64,000 bases of DNA, from contig JAUPSS010000001.1 in assembly GCA_040285825.1 (NCBI GenBank), forward strand, positions 3,472,001 through 3,536,000. Reading direction: 5' to 3'. The notes under the pieces are model-generated. The model did no database searches. It had not been told where the DNA came from and saw only the letters and a list, made by a program, of their open reading frames with translations. How positions within the stretch are numbered: position 1 is the stretch's first letter; each line of letters opens with the position of its first letter. The stretch comes from Eukaryota sp. TZLM1-RC (Eukaryota; Metamonada: BaSk clade). This document shows positions 10,469 through 20,412 of the stretch, piece by piece. The position numbers were made by a program, and so were the translations under genes.

Positions 10469-11317
10469 CTTTTGCAAATCTTTTACAAGATATGTGTGAT
10501 AGTACTTCTTCTGCCTTAGTAACAACAATTCCTCAAGTTTATGGTACTCTCTTAACTGATTCTGCTTGGACTCTGAATATGAGATTTCGTTCCTTTATCT
10601 GGCCTGATAATTTACCTCATAATTTAATTTGTAAATGTTCTCGACAAATTACAACTACTCATTTGTTAAATTGTAAACATTTTATTACTTTTAGAAGCAA
10701 GGTTCATGATGCTGTAAGAGACCAGTTATATTGTATGTGTAAATCTCATAGAATTGAATCCTTCTTGGAACCTCTGTTGTCAAATCTGTTTGATGCTGAA
10801 AATGATTTTCACAAGAATAATAGAGGTGATGTCATATTACCTGGATTAGATGGAAGCTTTATTTTATTGGATGTAATGTCTGTTGATCCTTGTAATGCCT
10901 CAAATGAAAGGCTTGTTAATTCTGAAATTCATAATCCCCTTTCAAATGCTGAAAATTTTAAATTCAAAAATACAATGAACCTTTGTCCAAATTGGCTAAG
11001 TCTACAGCATGCAAAAATACAATTTGTATCCATTTGTATTTTCCCTTTTTGGTTCACTTGCACCAACTGCTTTACGTTTTTTGGATGATTTTGAAATGAT
11101 TGTAAAGAGAAGAACTGGCAGAAATTTCAACAGATTGTTTTGGTAAAATAGAATTGTGTTTTCTATTTTTAAGGGGATGTTGAAGATGGTTTCTGATGCT
11201 TTGCTTTCTCTTGGATCTCACTATGAGAGAGTTGCATCTAGTGTTTTTGTTTTGGGAGAGATGGATTTTTTAGATGTTGATTTATAGGTTTAGAATAAAA
11301 TTAATTTTAAAAAAAAA
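10453..11317 (+). pseudogene. Family A element, 5'-truncated
   Basis: It runs from KKKNPPFANLLQDMCD to FLDVDL, with TAG at 11285-11287. The C-terminal zinc and endonuclease motifs are intact, and the frame is open from 10447 to 11088. It breaks at the KKYNEP homopolymer, and near 11145 TGGTAA replaces TGGCAA, making a stop in FWQNRIVF. The second copy of this unit at 16092 keeps only the first 190 nt of this piece. Confidence 0.75.
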
Positions 11318-11484
11318 GCTTCTAAACGTAATAAAATGTTTACAGTTCAAAAGATGAGTAAACAAAAGAGGTTTACCACATTTACAAGTTAAATGATTGG
11401 GCAAATTGTTTGGCCACAGAAAACAACGAAAACGCATGTTTAGAAGCCATTCATTGTCTTTTAACAAAAGTCCATAAACAGAAA
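11318..11484 (-). pseudogene. Family B fragment (copy of 5678-5846)
   Basis: It has the same ends and reading frame as the first copy (LLKDNEWLLNMRFRCFLWP to HFITFRS). It lies between the A tail and the G thumb fragment. Confidence 0.75.
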
Positions 11485-11600
11485 AAGTTTGTTATTCTGG
11501 AAAATTTACTTAAATTTTGAAATCAACATCACCATCAATTTCTTTTGAGTTTTGTCGAATTTTTAATGAACAGAGAACCAATTTTTTAGCAAAATTATTT
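11485..11600 (+). pseudogene. Family G fragment (copy of 5847-5965)
   Basis: It reads KVCYSGKF in the plus sense and then thumb sequence with slips in T runs. It is bounded by the B fragment on the left and inverted E on the right. Confidence 0.5.
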
Positions 11601-12234
11601 AGTAATTTTTCCAGCATAACAAATTTTCAAAAGAAAAAACTTAAGATGTTTTTCCAATTCAAGAGTCTTTATGACTTCTAGCTCTTTTTTAATTGAATTT
11701 AAATAATTTTCAAGGCTGTCAAGTGTCTTTTCGGCGGAACCTAAACAGCAACCCAGAAAGCAGAAACTAGTTTTACTCATTTACTGCGATCATTACCTCC
11801 ATCCCTAACTTACAATTTTTGTAGACAATTTAACAAAATACGTACCCAATTTTTGGCTTATTTAATGTCTGTTGATCCATCAATTTTGAAAAATCATATT
11901 TTTTCTGATGTTCAACTTGGCGGTGTTGGATTCAATTCATCAAAATATTTGACCAAAGCTGCATTTATTGGTGGTGGAAAAAATTTTGTATTTGAATTCT
12001 CTAGAAGATATCCTTTTGCCGAAAATCTTCTTGAAAATACAAATAGCATATTCCTGGATAACTTAAGACAAGAAATATCCAGTTTATCTCCCGACTTATG
12101 GCAATCATGTTTCCCCATATCCATTCAAGAAATTCCAGACAGAAGTTTATATTCATTAAAATTTGCGTTGAAAAAGCTCCAACGACATCTTTTGAAAAAT
12201 TTTGAAAGCAAGGATTTTATTGTTCGAAACATAT
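11601..12234 (+). mobile_element. Family E fragment with inverted 5' part (copy of 5966-6592)
   Basis: The minus-strand half (11601-11785) codes for FLGCCLGSAEKTL to CYAGK. The plus-strand half codes for HLLRSLPPSLTY to KDFIVR and is open from 11853 to 12242. In this copy the region of GGKNFVFEFSRRYPFAENLL is in frame, whereas the first copy has lost an A and a T there. Confidence 0.7.
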
Positions 12235-12540
12235 TATTCTGAAACAAATAGCAACTTTTATTCAACAGCGTTATGAAGATATTGGTCTCTCATTGAATAT
12301 CTCCAAATGTTTGATTATTGGCTATGAACCAATTGAATTTTTCATTAATGATGTCAATTTCCCCTTTATCAATTATGAACAGTCTGGTTTTCGTTTTTTA
12401 GGTTGTTATCTCTGAAATATTGAAGAAGTCAAAGGCCAACTTTCGACTCTGTTGACTCAATTTGGAAACGAATTAGAATCAATAGAAAATTTAAATATTG
12501 AGAAACATTTGAATTCTTTTTCCTAAAAAGTTTGTTATTC
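12235..12540 (+). pseudogene. Family G fragment (copy of 6593-6900)
   Basis: This is a palm-to-thumb piece, ATFIQQRYEDIGLSLNISK to KVCYS. FINYEQSGFRFLGCYL is in frame here but slipped in the first copy. A TGA after GCYL is shared by both copies, so it predates the duplication. Confidence 0.65.
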
Positions 12541-13402
12541 TTTTTTTTATTTTTTTTATTAAAATAATTTTATTTATTTAAAGAATCAAATAAAAACAAA
12601 ACAAACTAAAAACACATAAGAAACTAAATTCTCCACGCCAACTCTTGATGAATCCTTATAAAGTTTAGACATCATTAAACTCAAGTACTTGGGAACACTT
12701 CTGTACAAAGCGAAAATGATACGATTTTTCCATAAATTCTCTGCAAAATTCTTACCACTTGAACGACATAAATTACCAAAATCATTGATGAAATTCAAGG
12801 CGGATTGTCCAATGTTGCCAAAAATCGAAAAGGCAAAAGGAACAAACGAAAACTTCGAATAAAGGTTCTTATTTAAATCATTTAATATCTCAGTATATTT
12901 ATCTCTCTTACGATCTTCAGCCTTGTTTAAATGACCATTAGTACTAAGTAAAACATCATCGCGATAAACGAAAGCAAAGGGATCAACTGTAGTGAAATCA
13001 ACAACAACTTGAGAGGAATCCACAAAAGGAGCAATTAAATCACCTCGACGTGAATTAAAAAGATTATCATCACTATAATGCTTCAACAAAGGTTCTACTT
13101 TGCAACTAAAATTGTAACACTTGAACATCTCATATGTCACATCACGAACGGCATTATGAAGAACTGACCTATATTGGAGAAATTTCTTACAGCTCACAAT
13201 ATGACGAAAATTGGCAGTAGGTTTTTTGTTACAAATACAATAAGAATTATCCAAAAGACCACTTGGATACATCCCTAATCTCAACCGCATGTTTTGTTTC
13301 CAAGCTTCATTTGTTAAGTGAAGACCAAATGGCCTTGGTTGCTGAGATATTAAACTAGTACAGTTCTGAATGTCTGATAAAAAGGCAGCAAAGACGGGAT
13401 TT
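12541..13402 (-). pseudogene. Family D C-terminal part (copy of 6901-7763)
   Basis: This is the cleanest version of the D C-terminus. One frame runs from 13290 to past the VENLVSYVF end and includes CICNKKPTANFRHIVSC, RRGDLIAPFVDSSQVVVDF and the KY-containing segment DKYTEIL. The stop after SYVF is lost because one extra A lies in the run near 12611. It is cut on the right by family A at GACGGGATT. Confidence 0.8.
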
Positions 13403-15806
13403 CCTGAAGTGTGTCCTTTTTGGATTGAAAATCCTATTACTGCAATTGAAGTTCTTAAAGCTATTCAAAAATTGCCAAAGGGGAAAGCAGCAGGCCCATC
13501 TGGAATTTCTTTTGATCTGTTAAAAATAGCGTGTTCCAGTGCTCCCGAAATTGCCGATGATCTAGCCCACTATTTTCAACAATTGATTGTTTTCAAAATT
13601 AATCCTCCATTTGAATTACTCGCAGCACGTCTGATTGCTTTAGTAAAGCCTGGAAACGGAATCAAACCTGATGGAATACGCCCAATTGCTGTTGGTGAAT
13701 CTCTTTCTCGTTTGCTAGCATCAATTGTCTTCGATCGTGTCAAAGACAAAGCTTCTACATTTTTGAATCCTCATCAATTTGGAATCAAAACAATTGATGG
13801 TGCTTCTGTTGCTGCTATTGCCTCTGATACCTTTTTTAATGCAGAGGAAAATAATTTTATTTTTAATCTCGACTTTAAAAATGCTTTTAATTCTGTAAAG
13901 CGAGAAGCAATTTTTGAAGTTATTAAATTTGACTTTCCTGAGCTATCGAGTTTTTTCTACCATTTTTATGGGAAAGAATCAGATTTAATTTTTAATTCAT
14001 TTGGTCTTAAATCATCTTCTGGAGTGAAGCAGGGAGATCCTTTAGGCCCATTATTGTTTTGTTTAGCTATTCACAAAACTTTAAATATCATTAAGCAAAA
14101 ATACCCTTCTATAAAAATAGTTGCTTATATGGATGATATATCCTTGATTGGTTCATTTGATTTACTAGAATTGGTTGCTCAAGAAATTGCCGATTCATAT
14201 GAAAATATTGGGCTTCATCTTAATGCCAGCAAATGCCTTCTGATTGGCTCTTCTGCTCAAGACCTCGTGATAAACGATTCTATTGTCCCTTTTACTAATT
14301 ATAGTAGTGATGCTTTTAAGTTCCTTGGTTGTTGGTTAGGAAATGTGCATCAAATTCAGAATGAATTACAAGTTATTTTGGAAAAATGAAAATTGAACTT
14401 GATTCAATTTCTTCTTTAGATATAGAAAAACATATTAAATTTTTCATGCTTAAAATTTGCTACACTGGGAGAATAACCCACATTTTGAGATCTTGTGCTC
14501 CTTCCATAGCATTAGATTTTTGTCGTTCTTTTAATTCATTGAGAACAGAATTTTTTGCTGATTTATTGGATGTAGAACCAGGAATGTTGAAAAGTCACTT
14601 ATTTTCTTCAGCAAATTTGGGTGGTATTGCATTTACTAAGTCTTCAATTTTGTGTCAATCAGCATTCTTGGGTGGTGGCAAAAATTTTATTTATGAATTT
14701 TCTCGTAGATTTCCTGATGATTCTCATCTGTTAGTCCCCAATTACAGTCCCTATTTGTATGAGTTATCTTGTGAACTTGAAAAATTACCGCCACAAATTT
14801 GGACCAAATGTTTTCCTCAATCAATTCAAGAAATTCCAAACCGATCTCTATTTAATTTACAGTTTTGCTGTAAAAAGCTTCAACAAAAATTGTCAAAGAT
14901 TTTTGAAAGCTTGGATTTTGATGTTAGACTTGGCTTGGCCAAGAAAAAGAATCCCGCTTTTGCAAATCTTTTACAAGATATGTGTGACAGTACTTCCTCT
15001 GCCTTAGTAACAACAATTCCACAAGTTTATGGTACTCTCTTATCCGATTCTGCTTGGACTCTGAATATGAGATTTCGTTCCTTTATCTGGCCTGATAATT
15101 TACCTCATAATTTAATTTGTAAATGTTCTCGAGAAATTACAACTACTCATTTGCTAAATTGTAAACATTTTATTACTTTTAGAAGCAAGGTTCATGATGC
15201 TGTAAGAGACCAGTTATATTGTATGTGTAAATCTCATAGAATTGAATCCTTCTTGGAACCTTTGTTGTCAAATCTGTTTGATGCTGAAAATGATTTTCAT
15301 AAGAATAATAGAGGTGATGTCATATTACCTGGATTAGATGGAAGCTTCATTTTATTGGATGTAATGTCTGTTGATCCTTGTAATGCCTCAAATGAAAGGC
15401 TTGTTAATTCTGAAATTCATAATCCCCTTTCAAATGCTGAAAATTTTAAATGCAAAAATACAATGAACCTTTGTCCAAATTGGCCAGTCTACAGCATGCA
15501 AAAATACAATTTGTATCCATTTGTATTTTCCCTTTTTGGTTCACTTGCACCAACTGCTTTACGTTTTTTGGATAATTTTGAAATGATTGTAAAGAGAAGA
15601 ACTGGCAGAAATTTCAACAGATTGTTTTGGCAAAATAGAATTGTGTTTTCTATTTTTAAGGGGATGTTGAAGATGGTTTCTGATGCTTTGCTTTCTCTTG
15701 GATCTCACTATGAGAGAGTTGCATCTAGTGTTTTTGTTTTGGGAGAGATGGATTTTTTAGATGTTGATTTATAGGTTTAGAATAAAATTAAATTTTAAAA
15801 AAATTT
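13403..15806 (+). pseudogene. Family A element, 5'-truncated, nearly intact from RT to stop
   Basis: Two long frames (13370-14389 and 14386-15774) cover the RT and the C-terminal half. They are separated by one missing A in GAAAAAATG at about 14385. A compensated pair of slips (near 15456 and 15500) changes the KKYNEPLSKLASLQHA segment only locally. The RT boxes FKNAFNS, GVKQGDPLGPLLF and AYMDDIS are all intact. The first ATG is again in antisense D sequence. The N-terminal zinc region is missing. The TAG at 15772-15774 is followed by AATAAA. Confidence 0.85.
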
Positions 15807-15955
15807 TTGGCAAAATAGAATTGTATTTTCCATTTTTAAGGGGATGCATAGCCTTGTTTCTACCTCGTTGTTATCACTAGGAAGATATCATGAAGAAAAT
15901 GTTGAAGGTAAATTTTCAATGGTAGATGTGAAGTTTGAGGAAATAGTTTTTTAAA
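15807..15955 (+). pseudogene. Family H 3' tail (copy of 10169-10322)
   Basis: It codes for FWQNRIVFSIFKGMHSLVS to VKFEEIVF with a TAA stop near 15951. The length of the T run before the stop differs from the first copy. Confidence 0.55.
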
Positions 15956-16100
15956 AAAAACCTCTTTTTAAGCATGAAAAATTTAATATGTTTTTCTATA
16001 TCTAAAGAAGCTTGGATTTTGATGTTAGACTTGGCTTGGCCAAGAAAAAGAATCCCCCCCCCTTGTTTTCAATAATTTTAATTTATTGTATAAGAAAAAG
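15956..16100 (+). other. Mosaic junction of short A pieces (second copy)
   Basis: The arrangement matches 10323-10468: antisense A, sense A, then an AT-rich spacer between two copies of AAGAAAAAGAATCCCC. The C run is longer than in the first copy. Confidence 0.5.
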
Positions 16101-16283
16101 AATCCCCCTTTTGCAAATCTTTTACAAGATATGTGTGATAGTACTTCTTCTGCCTTAGTAACAACAATTCCTCAAGTTTATGGTACTCTCTTAACTGATT
16201 CTGCTTGGACTCTGAATATGAGATTTCGTTCCTTTATCTGGCCTGATAATTTACCTCATAAATTAATTTGTAAATGTTCTCGA
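16092..16283 (+). pseudogene. Family A fragment ending at a G junction
   Basis: It runs from KKKNPPFANLLQDMCD to ICKCSR. It then joins family G sequence at about 16284, which ends the 5,640-bp duplication. Confidence 0.7.
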
Positions 16284-16844
16284 AAATCAAATTTAAAAAA
16301 AATGTTTTTTCGAAAGAAAAATTAGTGCGAAAATTAGCTTTAAAAGGACGTTTTGGATCTGCAAAACAATGTCTATTCTCTTCTGATTTAGCTGAATGTA
16401 ATGAAAGCACATTGTTCCAATTGAATCATCTTCATCCAGAAGAAAATTTTCATTGTACTAAACCAGATTCAGTTGATTATTGGCTGGAAAATCCTGTCAA
16501 TGCTTCAGAGGTATTGAAACCGATTCAGCAAATGCCTACTGGAAAAGCTCCTGGGCCATCTTTGTAGAAACTTGACATGATCAAATCAGCTGTTGGACAG
16601 TGTCCTGAAATTGCTGCTGATCTTGTTCTTTTTTTTCAACAATCTTCTTACGTTAAAAATTAAAGTCCCTTTTGAGATGACCAGTGCTCGCTGAATTGCT
16701 CTCAAAAACAGTCAATCCAAAATCCGTCCAATTGCAATTGGAGAATCGTTTTCAAGAATTCTTCCGTCTCTTGTTTTCTATAGAATTGGGAAAAAAGTCA
16801 AGGAATTTTTCAGTCCATTTCAATTTGGAATCAAGAAAAGCGTG
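16284..16844 (+). pseudogene. Family G fragment (pre-RT and RT start)
   Basis: This codes for KEKLVRKLALKGRFGSAKQC, the LHPEENFHC block and GKAPGPS, then MIKSAVGQCPEIAADLVLFFQ and, after several slips, FSPFQFGIKKS. It is the equivalent of the RYGAAKQSLFSS to HQFGIKTID region of family A. A stop follows GKAPGPSL (near 16567). The full-length A element begins at 16845, inside the FQFGIK block. Confidence 0.7.
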
Positions 16845-16860
16845 TTTTTTTCTCCCTCCC
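16845..16860 (+). promoter_or_regulatory. 5'-terminal pyrimidine motif of family A
   Basis: The sequence TTTTTTTCTCCCTCCC marks the 5' end. A near-identical tract starts B at 20330-20345 and 23037-23054, and D (minus) at 3111-3126. It may define the transcription start, or be needed on the RNA, but neither is shown. Confidence 0.5.
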
Positions 16861-16926
16861 TTAGTCAACCCTTTCATATTTCATTTTCTGTCAAGGCGTC
16901 AATCGTACTGTTTCTCTGTCAAAACG

Positions 16927-19900
16927 ATGCCTTTGGCTGATAGTGACTCTGATACTGATTGGAACGCCCAAGCAAAGATTCTACCAGTCAGAACAAGCTC
17001 ATCTCCTTCACTTAACCACTCTCCCCACAATGCAAGCTATGCTCGAAATTCATCTCGAAAAATTTTTCATTCAAAAACTGATCATTGTACCAGAAAAAAC
17101 ACAGAAAAACCACCATTACATTCCTTGCGTTCTGTTGCGCGTTCTATTAACAACTCCGTTTCTCGAAATTTGTTTTCTCCAGCTGAAACTGCAAAAAGTC
17201 AAAAGTCTATTTCTACTTTTAACTCAAAAATTGACAAAATTGAAAGAACTGAAAAAATGAAAACACTGCCATTAAAAGGTTCTAAAAAATGTTCGATTTG
17301 TGGTATCAGTGGTCATAATTCGAGAACGTGCCCTGAGAAACAAAAAAGAGAATTTGAATTAAAATCTGCTCAACAAATTCTCAAATGTTCTGTTCCAGCT
17401 GTTGCCGTTGTGAAAGGTGCTGAAAATAATGTTTCTGACGATCAACAGTTAAATACTTCTAGTGTTCCCTCTTCTTCCCCTTCTGAAAACAGTAATTTTT
17501 GTTGTCCATTTTGCAAAAAAGATGTTGCAGATTCACGAAATGGTCGAAAACTTCTGTTTTGTACGAATTGTAAAGCCGTTGATACCGTAAGACCCCCGGT
17601 CCGGATCCCAGTAGAAATAAGTCCCGCCAGCACAATCCCCTTCTCAATGGAAATGAGAAATTTTACTTCTGAATTGAAAAATAATAAGTGGAATATTTCA
17701 TCCTTCTGGAAATATTTTGCTAGAAAAAACAAAAATTGTTTTAAGAAAAAATTTGGAAATAGAAAAATTGTAAAATCAAAATTTGCCGAAAATTGTGCTT
17801 ACGTGGTCGTTATGGTGCCGCAAAGCAGTCTTTGTTTTCCTCTTCTTTGGCTGATGTAAACTCTGATACCCTTGAAAAACTCCAAAAGTTGCATCCTCAA
17901 GAAAATTTCAAGTGCAGCAAGCCTGAAGTGTGTCCTTTTTGGATTGAAAATCCTATTACTGCAATTGAGGTTCTTAAAGCTATTCAAAAATTACCTAAGG
18001 GGAAAGCAGCAGGCCCATCTGGAATTTCTTTTGATCTCTTAAAAATAGCGTGTTCCAGTGCTCCCGAAATTTCTGATGATCTAGCCCACTATTTTCAACA
18101 ATTAATTGTTTTGAAAATCAATCCTCCATTTGAATTGCTCGCAGCACGTCTGATTGCTTTAGTAAAGCCTGGAAACGGAATCAAACCTGATGGAATACGC
18201 CCAATTGCTGTTGGTGAATCTCTTTCTCGTTTGCTGGCATCAATTGTCTTCGATCGTGTCAAAGACAAAGCCTCTACATTTTTGAATCCTCATCAATTTG
18301 GAATCAAAACAATTGATGGTGCTTCTGTTGCTGCTATTGCCTCTGATACCTTTTTTAATGCAGAGGAAAATAATCTTATTTTTAATCTCGACTTTAAAAA
18401 TGCTTTTAATTCTGTAAAGCGAGAAGCAATTTTTGAAGTTATTAAATCTGATTTTCCTGAGCTGTCGAGTTTTTTCTTCCATTTTTATGGGAAAGAATCA
18501 GATTTAATTTTTAATTCATTTGGTCTTAAATCATCTTCTGGAGTGAAGCAGGGAGATCCTTTAGGCCCATTATTGTTTTGTTTAGCTATTCACAAAACTT
18601 TAAATATCATTAAGCAAAAATACCCTTCTATAAAAATAGTTGCTTATATGGATGATATATCCTTGATTGGTTCATTTGATTTACTAGAATTGGTTGCTCA
18701 AGAAATTGCCGATTCATATGAAAATATTGGGCTTCATCTTAATGCCAGCAAATGCCTTCTGATTGGCTCTTCTGCTCAAGACCTCGTGATAAACGATTCT
18801 ATTGTCCCTTTTACTAATTATAGTAGTGATGCTTTTAAGTTCCTTGGTTGTTGGTTAGGAAATGTGCCTCAAATTCAGAATGAATTGCAAGTTATTTTGG
18901 AAAAAAATGAAAATTGAACTTGATTCAATTTCTTCTTTAGATATAGAAAAGCATATTAAATTTTTCATGCTTAAAATTTGCTACACTGGGAGAATAACCC
19001 ACATTTTGAGATCTTGTGCTCCTTCCATAGCATTAGATTTTTGTCGTTCTTTTAATTCATTGAGAACAGAATTTTTTGCTGATTTATTGGATGTAGAACC
19101 AGGAATGTTGAAAAGCCATTTATTTTCTTCAGCAAATTTGGGTGGTATTGGTTTTACTAAATCTTCAATTTTGTGTCAATCAGCATTCTTGGGTGGTGGC
19201 AAAATTTTATTTATGAATTTTCTCGTAGATTTCCTGATGATTCTCATCTGTTAGTCCCCAATTGTAGTCCCTATTTGTATGAGTTATCTTGTGAACTTGA
19301 AAAATTACCGCCACAAATTTGGACCAAATGCTTTCCTCAATCAATTCAAGAAATTCCAAACCGATCTCTATTTAATTTACAGTTTTGCTGTAAAAAGCTT
19401 CAACAAAAATTGTCAAAGATTTTTGAAAGCTTGGATTTTGATGTTAGACTTGGCTTGGCCAAGAAAAAGAATCCCGCTTTTGCAAATCTTTTACAAGATA
19501 TGTGTGACAGTACTTCTTCTGCCTTAGTAACAACAATTCCGCAAGTATATGGTACTCTCTTATCCGATTCTGCTTGGACTCTGAATATGAGATTTCGTTC
19601 CTTTATCTGGCCTGATAATTTACCTCATAATTTAATTTGTAAATGTTCTCGAGAAATTACACCTACTCATTTGTTAAATTGTAAACATTTTATTACTTTT
19701 AGAAGCAAGGTTCATGATGCTGTAAGAGACCAGTTATATTGTATGTGTAAATCTCATAGAATTGAATCCTTCTTGGAACCTCTGTTGTCAAATCTGTTTG
19801 ATGCTGAAAATGATTTTCATAAGAATAATAGAGGTGATGTCATATTACCTGGATTAGATGGAAGCTTTATTTTATTGGATGTAATGTCTGTTGATCCTTG

Positions 19901-20292
19901 TAATGCCTCAAATGAAAGGCTTGTTAATTCTGAAATTCATAATCCCCTTTCAAATGCTGAAAATTTTAAATTCAAAAATACAATGAACCTTTGTCCAAAT
20001 TGGCCAGTCTACAGCATGCAAAATACAATTTGTATCCATTTGTATTTTCCCTTTTGGTTCACTTGCACCAACTGCTTTACGTTTTTTGGATGATTTTGAA
20101 ATGATTGTAAAGAGAAGAACTGGCAGAAATTTCAACAGATTGTTTTGGCAAAATAGAATTGTGTTTTCTATTTTTAAGGGGATGTTGAAGATGGTTTCTG
20201 ATGCTTTGCTTTCTCTTGGATCTCACTATGAGAGAGTTGCATCTAGTGTTTTTGTTTTGGGAGAGATGGATTTTTTAGATGTTGATTTATAG
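16927..20292 (+). pseudogene. Family A ORF: CCHC and CX2C zinc sites, RT, REL endonuclease
   Basis: The start ATG at 16927 gives MPLADSDSDTDWNAQAKILP. Domains in order are CCHC (C122, C125, H130, C135), a second zinc site (C193, C196, C212, C215), the PPVRIPVEISPA block, RT (GKAAGPSGISFDLL, FKNAFNS, GVKQGDPLGPLLF, AYMDDIS), thumb and linker, CKCSREITPTHLLNC, endonuclease NRGDVILPGLDGSFILLDV and the end FLDVDL. The expected role is to nick the target and copy the element RNA there. Frame breaks near 17790, 18900, 19203, 19975 and 20051 are each one base in an A or T run that is correct in another copy. About 1,120 codons would be intact. No APE endonuclease, RNase H, protease or integrase is seen. 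Confidence 0.85.
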
Positions 20293-20298
20293 GTTTAG

Positions 20299-20304
20299 AA
20301 TAAA
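20299..20304 (+). promoter_or_regulatory. AATAAA poly(A) signal of family A
   Basis: It lies six bases after the TAG stop (20290-20292) and about 10-15 bases before the tail. The same placement is seen after every family A stop in the window. Confidence 0.6.
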
Positions 20305-20412
20305 ATTAAATTTTTTTTAAAAAAAATATTTTTTTCTCCCTCCCTTAGTCAACCCTCTCATATTTCACTTTCTGTCACGGCGTCAAAGTCGTACTGTGTC
20401 TTTGCCAAAACG

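Larger units (their letters stand above)
6851..16284. repeat. Tandem duplication, period 5,640 bp
   Basis: Sequence from 6851 recurs from 12491 in the same order: G end, D (minus), A, H tail, mosaic junction, A. The match runs to about 16284, where the second copy passes into family G. The start of the same unit is also present at 1-890, and its end (A, B, G, E, G) at 4785-6850. Differences between copies are mainly lengths of A, T or C runs. Confidence 0.85.
16845..20318 (+). mobile_element. Full-length family A non-LTR retrotransposon (plus)
   Basis: The element starts with the pyrimidine tract TTTTTTTCTCCCTCCC (16845-16860), has a leader of about 65 nt, one ORF from 16927 to 20292, a 3' UTR of about 20 nt with AATAAA at 20299-20304 and a short A/T-rich tail. 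It lies in family G on the left. A full-length-5' B element starts directly after its tail, so no clean target duplication can be read. It is the plus-strand reference for family A. The minus-strand full copies are 38623-42122 and 49918-53434. Confidence 0.85.

Noticed and set aside
12400-12420. In-frame stops as a sign of a variant genetic code (TAA/TAG read as Gln)
   Set aside because: Family ORFs end at conserved positions with TAA or TAG just before AATAAA, glutamine is encoded by CAA/CAG at conserved sites, and internal stops track run-length changes.
6851-16284. Regular repeats as a CRISPR array or satellite
   Set aside because: The units are kilobases long and consist of coding retroelement pieces.
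17793-20292. Group II intron or diversity-generating RT of bacterial type
   Set aside because: No intron RNA domains or maturase region and no template/variable repeat pair are seen. Poly(A) signals and target duplications point to eukaryotic LINEs.
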